From the NCBI GenBank assembly GCA_003568945.1, contig BDIP01000255.1, positions 1 through 23,485 on the forward strand: a stretch of 23,485 nucleotides of DNA, read 5' to 3'. The position numbers were made by a program, and so were the translations under genes. Each line of letters opens with the position of its first letter. The stretch's first letter is position 1. The notes below the pieces were generated by a model. It was not told where the DNA came from. It saw only the letters and a program-made list of their open reading frames with translations, and searched no databases. Source of the DNA: Kipferlia bialata. Its lineage: Eukaryota; Fornicata. Positions 1 through 10,777 of the stretch are shown here, piece by piece.

Positions 1-113
1 TTCTCTCTCCCTTTCTCCCCCCCCCCCCCCCCCCCATATCCCATTTCTCTCTCTCTCTCTCTCTCAGGCGCCTATAGCAACACAGAGTCCTAACTACCTC
101 CCTCTCACACTAG
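1..113 (+). other. Contig edge: intron fragment upstream of gene A with a decoy acceptor
   Basis: Begins with a CT/C-rich tract including a run of 19 C at 17-35, probably why assembly stopped here. An AG at 66-67 is followed by 68-87, which resembles the start of the first gene A exon (114-133), about 13 of 20 bases. Reading on from 68 meets a stop, so the acceptor at 112-113, which has a YTNAC-type motif before it, is preferred. The signal-peptide exons of gene A must lie further left and are not present. Confidence 0.6.
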
Positions 114-169
114 GCACCTTTGGCAACGTTCAGTACATGCCCAGCATGGATGACTACTACATCATACAG

Positions 170-215
<46 letters not shown>

Positions 216-1197
216 TCTCACATCGACAATAAGGAACACCCCCAGGAACGTACTCTTATGTAGTACACTATGTACCCCTCTCATGTTCTCATTGAGTATA
301 CCCCACTCCCCCCAACCCCTAGGCCCCTGGCATGACCAGTGCCCATGTTCATATGGAGGGCAGCATATACCAGAGCACAACCATGGAACAGGTAGGCTTA
401 CTTCCTTTCTCCCCCCCCCTAAGAGCTAATTGTTGTTGTACTCCCAAGTACTGTACTTGGGACCCCAGTACATCATACTCTGTCTCTTTATCCCACTAAT
501 TGTTCTTTCCTCTCCCCCACCCCCCCCCCGTCTGATGCCAGGTCACTGTGTACACCCAGTCCTGGTGCACTGAACAAGAGGTCTCATTGAGCATAGAGAG
601 TGAGGTATCATCTTGATATGATGTTAATCTGCATATTCTGGTATCATGTATACATAGGTGTATACACTGCTGACCTGTCCAGGTGTACTCCGGTGTCTTT
701 GATGACCACCCTATGCATCGACCTCTATTCCAATAATAGATGTATACATATACTTGCATTGTCATCCTAACCTTGAGTCAAGGCTTGACTAATCTCCAGA
801 TTTACTCCGGTGACTTTGATGACCACCTGACCCTCGACTTCCAAGATGGGTTCTCTAACTGTATAGTCATAGAGTTCAACACTGCTGCCACAGGTATATG
901 ATACTGTAGGATACAATCATATTCAATGTCTACAATAGGTGAGATAGAGTTCAACACTGCATCCACAGGTGGTGTATTGAAATAGTATTTACTATATATT
1001 ACACTTTGTACTATATACAATCAAGTGTCTCTCTCCCCCCCCCCTCTAGACTCCCTTATCGCTTCTTCTCACTCTATCATTCTCAACCCAGCTGGCAATG
1101 GCCCAGACTTCAGTGGGTTCACATGCATATACACAACGGACACAGGTAGCAGGACACAACATATTCTAACATCCATACGTCGTCACTCCTACATATA

Positions 1198-1240
<43 letters not shown>

Positions 1241-2472
1241 ATAGACTACATCCACACATCGTGTATGGATTCTTTCATATGACTCACCACCAGACCTCGA
1301 CACAGAGACATACTCTCTTAGCGAACCTGAGGGATCCTTCTCTACCCAGCGGTAAGAGTATATATTCCCGATGCTGATACAGTATCACACCCTCACCACT
1401 CATCATTCTGTTCCCTTCTTGATACAGTGTCCAACTCTATCTATCCTTCCTCTCTCTCACATCCAGCTACGTTGCTGACCAGTATGACACCTGGACTGTG
1501 TGCCCTACTGGCAACCCTAGCAGTGCATCTGTGACATGCACAGGCGCCACAGACCACACGGACCTGGTGAGGCTGTGTATACTATGTTTATGATACTTTC
1601 AAGAGGCCCCACTCCGTTACAAAACTCACGCTAGACTGTCCTTTGTTCTGCATCCTCCAACCCTAGACATTAACATGTCTTTATGATGCACCCTCACTAA
1701 CTGTAGACTGCCCTCTACTCTGCATCCTCCAACCCTGATGACACTGGCACTGTCCAGGGTGCACAGCAGAGACAGGCAGTGGGGAATGTCGGCTTCACAC
1801 AGGTGCAGTATACTATAGACCTTGCTCTGTGCAAACACTGGTCATTCACTGATACTATTATGTCGCTCTATATTGCGACAAGGAGACCCTGTCTTACCCC
1901 CAGACCATTGACTTCGACACTGACGTGCTGACATGGAACTGTTTCCAGGTATTTATACGCTGACCTACTCTTAGAGAACTGTCTGCTCTGCAGTGATGTG
2001 ATATCAAACGTACATAGGAGTGTCGACAACATACCCTTCATGGTTTCTTTTACATATACAGTGTATAGACATTATATATACAGTATATTTACATTATAAC
2101 TAGCCCAACCTCATACGCTCTATCGACAGCTCAACCCCAGGTCACCTTCTCCACTGATTCTACTCTGCATAGAGACAGTGGGTCAGTGACATGCACATAC
2201 ACCACAACAAAGCCAAGTGAAGACCTCTCTGGTACCCCATGGTGAGTGTGTCTCTCCTTGTGTATGTCTCTCTCTGTCTCTCCCTCTCTATGTATATATG
2301 TGTGTTGGATCTCTCATTATATCTAACTGCCAGGTGGGTATGGGTTCTGCTTGGACTGGTTGTGGTATCCGCCCTGGGTGCAGTTGGGTATCTAGTGGTA
2401 TACCCCAAGTACCAAGCCAAGCACCAGAGGATACCCCTGGTGACAGGCGAGACATACCAGGGAGTGGTGTAA
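114..2472 (+). CDS. Gene A: two-CUB-like type I membrane protein, 5' end missing
   Basis: Eleven exons: 114-169, 323-391, 542-604, 800-893, 1092-1145, 1294-1351, 1467-1566, 1707-1802, 1904-1948, 2141-2241, 2334-2472. They join into about 290 residues ending in TAA. The first half reads like a CUB domain: strands around TFGNVQY, a late SNCIVIEFNT strand, then DFSGFTCIYTTD, close to the usual GF-x-x-Y ending. A second CUB-like unit starts near GSFSTQRYVADQYDTWTVCP. Then come a membrane helix (WVWVLLGLVVVSALGAVGYL), a basic YPKYQAKHQR stretch and a short tail ending TYQGVV, where YQGV is a YxxPhi sorting-type motif. Eight of the eleven exons have the same length as in gene B, and all phases agree, so A and B are paralogues. 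The signal peptide is off the contig. The CUB call is by pattern only; another surface beta-sandwich is possible. The exon structure is much surer than the function. Confidence 0.8.
173..211. repeat. CT microsatellite in a gene A intron
   Basis: About 19 CT units just after the donor at 170. Same length in copy 2. Confidence 0.9.
442..462. repeat. Perfect inverted repeat in a gene A intron, 10-bp arms
   Basis: TCCCAAGTAC, centre T, GTACTTGGGA, inside the intron 392-541. Same design (single-base centre) as those at 2654 and 3646. Confidence 0.6.
683..827 (+). repeat. Duplicated acceptor and exon start, gene A exon 4
   Basis: 683-710 repeats the first 28 bases of the exon at 800-827 (25 of 28 match), and each copy has an AG directly before it. 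The upstream copy has a CTGAC motif too but soon meets a stop in the needed frame, so it is a decoy or unused exon start. Confidence 0.8.
869..970 (+). repeat. Duplicated exon end and donor, gene A exon 4
   Basis: 869-895 (exon end plus GT) is repeated at 944-970, 25 of 27 bases matching, including the ACAG|GT donor. The intron 894-1091 therefore carries a second donor. Confidence 0.85.
1201..1248. repeat. TA microsatellite with adjoining 14-bp palindrome
   Basis: About 18 TA units at 1201-1236 run into the perfect palindrome TAGTCTATAGACTA (1235-1248), all in the gene A intron 1146-1293. The unit number is the same in the second copy. Confidence 0.85.
1635..1736 (+). repeat. Duplicated acceptor and exon start, gene A exon 8
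   Basis: 1635-1664 matches the exon start 1707-1736 in 26 of 30 bases; both follow a TAG acceptor, and the upstream one has CTCACGCTAG. The upstream reading meets TAA almost at once. Confidence 0.85.
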
Positions 2473-2625
2473 GAGGTAGACGACACTGTGTAGTTATAGC
2501 ACTTCAAATAGATTCCCTACCTTCCTCGGTCTCTGTACTGGATGATATCAATACCTGCCCTTGGAACCTGACAGTTTAGATTATTCGGCCCTGACAGACA
2601 ATTAGGACTGTTGCCGACCCCCATG

Positions 2626-2644
2626 TGTATGGAATATCCATACA
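2626..2644. promoter_or_regulatory. Perfect inverted repeat, 8-bp arms
   Basis: TGTATGGA, spacer ATA, TCCATACA, just upstream of the 11-bp inverted repeat, in the same 260-bp spacer before gene B. Confidence 0.5.
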
Positions 2645-2653
2645 TCGAGTTAG

Positions 2654-2676
2654 CAGATCGGTGTCACACCGATCTG
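2654..2676. promoter_or_regulatory. Perfect inverted repeat, 11-bp arms, 1-nt centre
   Basis: CAGATCGGTGT, then C, then ACACCGATCTG: perfect arms about 60 bp upstream of the gene B start codon. It could be a dimer-binding operator or a hairpin in the leader. A perfect 23-nt palindrome is not expected by chance in so short a spacer. Confidence 0.6.
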
Positions 2677-2732
2677 ATGTCAGAAGGTGCCTTTCTGTCT
2701 CAAAGCTCTTCAGACACCGTCACAGCCTGGTA

Positions 2733-3333
2733 ATGCAAGGTATCGGTATATCTATAGTCCAGACCAACGATAAAGTGTAGTGCTTTCCCACATTGACTGA
2801 ACGTATGTATGGAAGACGTTAGTTTCAGTCTTCCCAGCCGTATCACTCCATTGCTCGTCTTCTTACCCCAGAAGTGTCTCTGTTACTCATTCTGGCTATT
2901 GCCTGGCTGTCTACAGTCTCTGCCGAGCGCAGCCAATGGCACATCACACACCCAGACACCAGCGGTGAGTGATTAGGTGTGAGTCTTGAAAAGTCAAGAT
3001 TCAGTATAGTGCTCATATACTCTTTGTTCGTGCTAATGCGTACCTTTCTGACCTCCTAATGCTACTATGATCTGACTCATCTAAAGTATGGACGCATTAT
3101 TCGGTTCGCTGTTACCACATTCACCTCTTATTCCCCAGGTACATTCACCAACACCCAATCAATATTCACCCCTTATTCTCCAGGTGCATTCACCAGTGTG
3201 GAGTACTCTACCATATTAACCTCTCACTTCAGGGTCATTCACCAGTGTGGAGTACAAGCCAGACATGCTGGATGTGTACAAGATACAGGTGCCCTCTCTT
3301 ACGTCGTCAAAGCGTCTTGTGTATGATGCCAGT

Positions 3334-3366
<33 letters not shown>

Positions 3367-5352
3367 GTACAAGCCAGACATGCTGGATGTGTACAGGATA
3401 CAGGTGCCCTCTCTCTCTCTCTCTCTCTCTCAACTCTTGGTATATCTCTGTGTACCCTGCAGTACACCTCTTCGTCCCACCCCCAGGTACCAGGTATGAC
3501 CAGTGTCCAGATAGACATCGAGGGGAGCATCGATGAGCACAGTGTGCAGGAGCAGGTTAGTAAACCTCCTGTACTTCGGAGTAATAGTGCCACAATTCAT
3601 ATCTGAGTATCGTACTCACACACTCTCTCTCCATGTACTTTTCGTATCATGTGAGTCACATGATTCATGTGACTGTTGTGCTAACCGCTTTCACTGTGCA
3701 CACTCTGTATATATCCCTGACCCCAGATAATTGTCTACGAGAACTCTGTGTGCACCGACACCAGTACATCGTATGGATCCCACATTAGGGTACGTGACAT
3801 CCCTGCCTCTGATATGGAATAGCCATGTATTGATAGGCTTACACGTGAACAGAGTCCATCCGCCATTTGCCTCTCTCACTCCATTGTACCTGACCCCAGA
3901 CCTACGACGGTGACTTCTCCGATGCGTTCAATGTCGACTACGACCTGACTGACAACAACTGTGTCATCATCACGTTCAAGGCAGCCACTACTGGTACGTG
4001 GTCTGTATATATTCCACCCCAACACATAGAGATAGATTCACTAGCATCTTCACATACGTGGGATTAGTATAGTGGCACACTCATACTACATATGCCTCTC
4101 TCTCCTTCTAACCCCAGCTGGTACTGGACCGGACACCAGTGGGTTCAATGTACGCTACACTGCAGACACAGGTGATATAGTGTTCTGAGACTCTGTTGAA
4201 TTCAGTATACAATATACATGAGTGACAGGAATATGCCTCCAGCAGCAATTACTCACCCAGCCTTAGACATCCAGACGCACACTCTTACCGACGCTAACGG
4301 GTCCTTCTCTCTCGAACGGTGAGTCCCATGGCTATGGTCTCACACACGATAGGCCAGGAGTATCTTGTCCTTACAATTTCCTTAGGTCCAATTAATTCTC
4401 CATGTCTGACCCAGCTATGTGCCAAACCAGTTTGACACCTGGACCGTATGTCCTGAGGGGTCACCCACCCAGATACGCACAGTCTGCTCTGGTGATGTGG
4501 ACCCATCGGACGAGGTATGTGATGTTGCCCTTGGCTTCAGTACTTAACTGCAATGTACTCGTACACAACTGCTATATTCCTGACCTCACTCCAACCACTC
4601 TCAGTAACAGTATATATGTACTTGACCTATCCCTGGAGTGCTTCCTCTCACCCTCCAGCTGCGTGTGTACCAGTTCCACTCAGACACCTCAGATGGGTAT
4701 GGGGACATACAAGGAGTTGAGGAGACAGCCTCTGACGGTATAGATTTCACCCAGGTATATTAATCTACTGGTACGGTGGCTGCCGCAGTGCCGCATTATG
4801 GTATATACAGGGTACCATGATTTCACACTGCACCACAGAGATATACCCTATTTACCTCTTCTCAATCATTCATACCTCTCACAACAGACACTCCACTTCG
4901 CCTCAACCATCGTGCCCTGGAATTGCATCCAGGTATAGTAGAGTGATTATGCATCCTCACTTATCTCTGTTCCCATACCCCCTCGACGAGGGCCTCGTCC
5001 TCTCATTTACCCCAGTACACATTTGCCACTGGCTCTACTCTCAACAGGGACAGCGGAGACTTCACATGCACCTTCACCACTGTGGATACCACAGACGGCA
5101 CCCCATGGTGAGTATATGGCACGTATATGTGTGTATATATGTGAGCAGGTAGCTCTATATGTATCATTGATACATTGTTTCTTACTACTAACACATAATT
5201 ACTAATCTCACCCCAGGTGGGTCTGGGTCCTTGTGGCATTCGCTGTAGTCCTTGCCCTAGGGGCAGTTGGGTACTACATCTACCCCAAGTGGGAGAAGGG
5301 GCAGAAGACAAGTCAGCCCTTGATGGAGGGTGAGGCGTACCAAACAGTGTGA
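2733..5352 (+). CDS. Gene B: complete two-CUB-like type I membrane protein
   Basis: Thirteen exons: 2733-2739, 2872-2964, 3233-3288, 3487-3555, 3727-3789, 3900-3993, 4118-4171, 4261-4318, 4415-4514, 4659-4754, 4888-4932, 5016-5107, 5217-5352; 320 residues, stop TGA. The start ATG-CAA-G is a 7-nt first exon, chosen because its phase fits and gives MQEVSLLLILAIAWLSTVSA, a clear signal peptide. CUB-like domain 1 is about 34-145 (GSFTSVEY at its start, NNCVIITFKA then SGFNVRYTAD at its end). CUB-like domain 2 is about 146-275 (GSFSLERYVPNQFDTWTVC). The helix is about 277-298, followed by a roughly 22-residue tail ending AYQTV, very like the GYQTI end of LAMP-1. The acceptor before 4261 was chosen over one 6 nt downstream because it restores the 58-nt length of the gene A exon. 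The protein should sit on the surface or in endosomes. The ligand is unknown and the CUB assignment is by eye. Confidence 0.83.
3139..3255 (+). repeat. Three tandem acceptor/exon starts, gene B exon 3
   Basis: Exon starts at 3139, 3184 and 3233 all continue into CATTCACC; the last two also share AGTGTGGAGTAC. Only the acceptor before 3233 keeps the frame into the next exon and gives the 56-nt length seen in gene A. Confidence 0.85.
3252..3414 (+). repeat. Duplicated exon end and donor, gene B exon 3
   Basis: 3252-3299 is repeated at 3367-3414 with 47 of 48 bases matching. It covers exon 3's second half, its donor and the first intron bases. A TA microsatellite (3334-3366) separates the copies, and a CT run follows (3409-3431). 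Confidence 0.92.
3289..3486 (+). other. Intron of gene B that is open in frame
   Basis: This 198-nt intron is 66 codons with no stop, in frame with both flanking exons. Retention would add 66 residues (a Tyr/Ile and Ser/Leu low-complexity stretch) between IQ and VPGMTS in CUB-like domain 1. Gene A has no such insert, so splicing is the expected state. Confidence 0.6.
3646..3664. repeat. Perfect inverted repeat in a gene B intron, 9-bp arms
   Basis: ATCATGTGA, centre G, TCACATGAT, in the intron 3556-3726. The half-site TCATGTGA occurs again just downstream, around 3665. Confidence 0.55.
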
Positions 5353-5599
5353 GTGGGTTGTGTATGAGTAGGATAGTGTGGTAAAAAGTTATACAGCAGT
5401 GATGTATAATACAACACACACCATATCTCATTCCCAAAATAGATAGCTGACACATTGTTCCAAAGTAAGAAGCGCTTGATGTTTGTTTTCAACGATTCTC
5501 TTGTCCAATATCGCTGGTTGAGTGCTACAGCTCAATCAGTTCCACAAAAATGATGGTTAATGATTTATGATTAACAATGATCTATCTATATACTACTGA
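5353..5599. other. Convergent intergenic space between genes B and C
   Basis: About 250 bp holding the 3' ends of both genes. A hairpin is possible at 5515-5538 (TGGTTGAG / CTCAATCA, 8 bp with one G-T pair, 8-nt loop). GTTAAT and ATTAAC lie 8 bp apart near 5555-5574. No standard AATAAA signal was seen on either strand. Confidence 0.5.
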
Positions 5600-8500
5600 T
5601 CACACCCTAGCATCACTGAGCCCACCAGAGACCATCTCTCCATACTTCATACCCTTGGTACGCCTCCTGAGATACACCTCCCTCCCAACAATGTAGATTG
5701 CACACACAACAAACAGGCCCCACCCTAGTATCTCACCAATGGGTGTAGGTGCATCGGGTACACGCTGGACATCCACTGTTGTAGACAGCAGTGGGTCACT
5801 ACCTAGACCACCCCCTACGTACACTGAGAGGTTCACTGGACCTGGGGTCAGGACAGCACCGATATAGTATAGGTCGCGTGGCTGTATCACTGCAATATTC
5901 TTGATATATATATGTATATATACATATTTACGTACCTGTCTCTGTCACTACGAATGAAGCAACGAAGAACCGAGCCTCAGGGTACAGTCTGTATGTAGCC
6001 CCACTGCCACCCACCGAGAGTACAACAGGGTCAAACACCTGCACGTATCCACCTGTCTCCACATCGTTGAGTGCAACGGAGACCTCAATGGTGTCTCCCA
6101 TGATGGCAGAGGCAGGTGCTGATACGCTGGATGTGGCACTCAGGTGCAGGGTGTCAGACACTGCGTCGAGGCAGATGTAGATATCGCCAGAGACCTGAGG
6201 TGAGGTATTTGAGTAGTGCCTTGTTGCCGATGAATATGTAATTCACGTGTGTGTGTGTGTACATGACTCTCACCTCCTGGGCCGAGTCGAGTTCAGTGGC
6301 AACTACAGTGTACACACCCTCATCCAGAGGAGGAAGGGTGGCGTCATAGACCCCAGAGACAGTAGTGTCACCCTCTGTATAGCCTGTGTACACTGGGTAA
6401 CCAACCGAGTCTGTGATAGTGACATGTACATCCAACCCTGCCATTGCAGACCCACAGGTATCGAGGATAGTGATAGACAGAGTGCTCTCCTCTCCACCCT
6501 TTGCTCCTCCGTCGACACTGGATAGCTCACTGGATATGCTAGACACTACCTCGGAGTCACTGCTTGCCATCCACTGTCCGTTGATATAGACAGAGAGGGA
6601 CTGGGTACCCACGGCAGATGGAGCAGTCAGCTCTACACTGTAGGTATAGGGGTCATCGTCGAGGGGTCCCATAAAGGTGACAGGATGAAGACCTGCACTG
6701 CCAAGGTCAGCATCACAGTCCCAATACACCTGCATGTCAATGATATTTGTAAATATAGCAATACACTGCTAAAGTGTAATAAATTTGGCATATGATTAAC
6801 GAGATACCGCATACTACTGCACCTGAAGGCTGTCTGTCATGTCACCCGTGTAGACATCACCATCCACATCCAGAAGGGTGAATGTTGCCGGTGTAGTAGA
6901 AGCACAGCGAGACATTGTTGTGGGCACAGCGAAGGAGTCCAGCTGTAGAGAGAGAGGTGCGGTCACAGCAACACCCTCATCTGTCCCTATGTACACTGTC
7001 TCACCATCAGAGGAGAGGGCTAGGGAGGTAACATCACCTGGGGGGTTAGGTCCATCAGAAGCCATCCGTCAGTATTCTACTCTTACGGGTTGTACCATAC
7101 CTTCCCAATCTAGTAGCACTGGTATGTACTGGGGTATTCTGGTGTCCATGCGGTAGATAGAGACATAGTCACTCTTGGCATGACCGGCTACGGCTATGGA
7201 ATCACCTCCGATGGCAACCTGGGTCAGTATCAGTATCAATATCAGTCAGAAGAAATTGTTACATTTACATATATAATCGATATACATCTGTGCATGTATC
7301 ACATCGGATGGCAGCCTAGGGTCAGATGCCTTGAGAGACTGAAAAGAAAAGAACATGAGTATATATATACGCGCCAAAGAAGTGCAACTCCTCCAGTACC
7401 GACGGATGGCAAGAACCACATGTATTGAGAGAAAGTGGCAGTATTAGAGTGTACCTTCCACCCAAACTCCAGGGTCTCACTGGTCACTGGTCCGTGTGAT
7501 ATAGTGTTCTCACAGACAAAGAACCCCTCAGTGCGCCTGTATTCATGGACCAGACCCCCAGAAGTGGTACCAAGCACATCTGACTCGTACTCAGCAACAA
7601 CTGAGGGTCAGAGATGGTATACAGCTATGTATGAAATATGAATTTAGTATATGTAACGTGGTGTCCATGAATATAGTACAGTATACCGCATCGAACTTGT
7701 AATCAGTAGGAATATATATCCCTTGGTACCTAGCGTGTTTGGGTACCCTCCAATGGCCTCATCGAGTGATAGTGCGTTGCCGTATGATCCACGGCCATTG
7801 AAGCCGAGGGGGGTCGCTATGTACTGGGGTTGGTGTAGAAGGATAATCGAAACAACGAATGATACCATCCTCATCAAGCACAGTCTCCAAGTAAATGTCA
7901 TCTGCTCTCTATACACATGCATACCTGCATATACCCCCCGTCTGCACTGTACCAGTCTATCTATAGACTCACACTCTCTCTCTATATTCCGCATATATAT
8001 ATATGTGTACTATAAGATACATACACTTCCTAACCTGCATATACCCTCCGTCTGCACTGTGCCAGTCTATCTATAGATTCTCTCCCTCTCTCTATTATAA
8101 TATATATATAACTATATATACATACACATACCTGCATGTAACCCCCGTCTGCACTGTACCAGTCTGCCACACTGGTGTCATAGATGACAACCTGGGGTTT
8201 AGGGGAAGAAAGACATAGAGACAGAAGATAGTAGTAGTGTGAATCTCTATACACTCATAGTAACTGGTGTCATAGATGACAACCTGGGGGTATGAATAGG
8301 CATGTAAAGGAGAGAGATCGGGTATATGTACACATATACACTCACATAGTAACCAACGGTAGATGACAACATATGATAAGAGAGAGAGTTCTGGAGAGAG
8401 AGGGAGTGGGCATATGAGTCTGTATTCATATACACTCGCACAGACCCCGTAAATGTCGTGACAAGTACAGAGCAAGATAGTGCCAATTGGCTTGAAGTGG

Positions 8501-10555
8501 CGAGTATTCGGTATAGTAATCTTGAGAGCTTAGACTATACCTTGCTTCCGCCACTGGTAGGACTGCCATTGTAAGCTGTTCCTGCGTGAGAGATGGAGAG
8601 ACAATAATGAATCATCATCATTATTATTATTAATGATAAATCTATCCATACTGACTTCATAAATATGTACAGGGAGAGCAGGATGATGCCGTAACACAAC
8701 CAGCAAGCTCACGTATATGCAAGTAAACTCTCTACAACAACACCAGTCATATACACTCTCTACCTACGCATAGTATGTTGCCCTCGTATGCAAGCTTTCC
8801 AGCCCCCCAATACATGTTATTGGGGGTAGGTACCGCAACAGCTGCCCCCCAGTCACCGTCCTCATCCCTGACAGACACATACAGACCTGGGGTTAAAACA
8901 GATTCAGTAGAAAAGATGATAACTCACAAAATGAGTGTAACTGTGTGTGCAGGACGTCATAACAAGATCGTCATCTGAGTACAGTACAACACAGGTGAAT
9001 GCATATCTGTGTGGATACATATGGTTTGTATACCTGTCCGTGAAGACACCACTAGATAGTCATCAGACAGCACAGTGTAATACAGATGAATGTATATATA
9101 TATATATACAGTATGATGTATGATATGCACACCTGTCCTTGACGACACCACTAGATAGTCATCAGAGAGAGCAACCTCCTGGCCAAAGTACACGTCAGTC
9201 TCCTGGGGTGTGAAAGAGACAGAGTGTCATTGTGACAGGGTGAGAGAGAGATACTATGTGTGAGGGTGTACCTCTGGCATGCGTATGTGCCCCTCCCTCT
9301 CCCACTCATCGTGGGTGTTGAGGCTGTACACATAGACCGCACCCTGGTCAGGGACGTCATTGACAGCCTGGGGGTTAGTCTCCTAGAGTGATAGATAAAA
9401 CTACTATATACAGGTCAACATATCCGTGTGTGTCAGTACCTCCTTGGTGCATCCCACTGCAATGGAGTCACCGTGCACGGCCACACTCACACCTGGGGGT
9501 CAATACATACATATATACCATAATCACCATAGAGAGGTGTCACTCCATACTAGATAGTAATTAAATGGTAGCACAACATGGTAGAGTAATGTATATATCA
9601 CTGAGCTGAAACGTCACCGTGCACGGCCACACTCACACCTGGGGGTCACTCAGTAATGCATTGTGAGTATCAACAAAATATTGAATATGTAACTGTGGTC
9701 TTAAATATTAAATAGATTTGAGTGTAACATCAGGAGTCTCTCTATGGCAGAGGAGACATATTGGAGTACATAACTAGTCCCTACAGAACTACAGGTACCA
9801 AATACAATCTAATGTATTCTACACTTACAATGAATATGTATATATGCTTACCGAAGAGCAGGTGCCCATCCGATGTGGGTGTGCTAGCGGGTGGGGTGAG
9901 TATGGTGTGCTCTACCCACCCTGAGACAGCTGTGTCACTGCTGGCATACACTGCCACTGGGGGTGAGACATAGATACACACTGTCAAATGGTATATGTAT
10001 CTGTGTATATGATATACACACATGTAGTCTCTCGGGATATACTGCAACTGGGGGTGAGATATTCACAATCTCCTGCATAATCACTAATACAGTATAGTCA
10101 TGTGAGGATTACATATTGACTCACCTGCCCCCCCTGTACAACAAACATAGTAGGAGTATATATGAGGATGACCCGCCTGCCCCTGTGTACAAGTCCAGTG
10201 TGGTATATATCACACTATGTAACACTATACATATAACATAGTATGAGATACACAAGAGGGAGATTAAACACTGATACTGACCCACCTGCCCCCCTGTACT
10301 CGTCCTGCCCCACACAGCCAGTGACTAGCCAGCTGGAGGGTAAGAGAGAGACAGGGGGAACACAGAAGATTGAGAGGGAGATAGTGCATGGGGGAGGGGG
10401 GGGGGTTGTTGGCTTGTGTATGGAAAGACGTGAGTATATAGAGTGCATATACCATAGTTAGTAGAGATACATGTACACACTATGGGTATACTATGCATAT
10501 ACCTGTCTCACACTGCCAGTGCAAACCCACACAGAAATAGTAGAAAGAAAGAGAT

Positions 10556-10593
<38 letters not shown>

Positions 10594-10745
10594 TACCTGT
10601 CTGACACTGCCAGTGCATACCCACACTTCATACCATGGAGACCATGGATAGCAGAATCAGCATATCAATACATATGTACATGTACACATTATGAAATATA
10701 CTATACATATACCTGTCTCACACTGCCAGTGCAAACCCACACAGA

Positions 10746-10777
<32 letters not shown>

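Larger units (their letters stand above)
2473..2732. promoter_or_regulatory. Intergenic space A-B, probable gene B promoter region
   Basis: About 260 bp between the stop of gene A and the start of gene B. It must hold the 3' end of A and the promoter and leader of B. No TATA-like box or polyadenylation signal stands out. It holds two inverted repeats 9 bp apart (2626-2644 and 2654-2676), which are the only clear structure. Confidence 0.5.

Noticed and set aside
68-113. An earlier start for the first gene A exon at the acceptor 66-67
   Set aside because: The frame needed to join the rest meets TAA at 91-93, and the acceptor lacks the YTNAC motif present before 114.
2239-2472. Open frame from the ATG at the exon 10 end through the intron into the membrane exon of gene A
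   Set aside because: The ATG is part of the CCATG|GT donor context, and the intron part is CT-repeat coding. The spliced reading (W at the junction) matches gene B exactly.
3334-3366. TA runs as possible TATA boxes or promoter
   Set aside because: They lie inside introns of clearly joined genes and have microsatellite structure.
5003-5455. 150-codon minus-strand open frame opposite the end of gene B
   Set aside because: It is a shadow of gene B exons and introns with no recognisable domain; the plus-strand exons are conserved with gene A.
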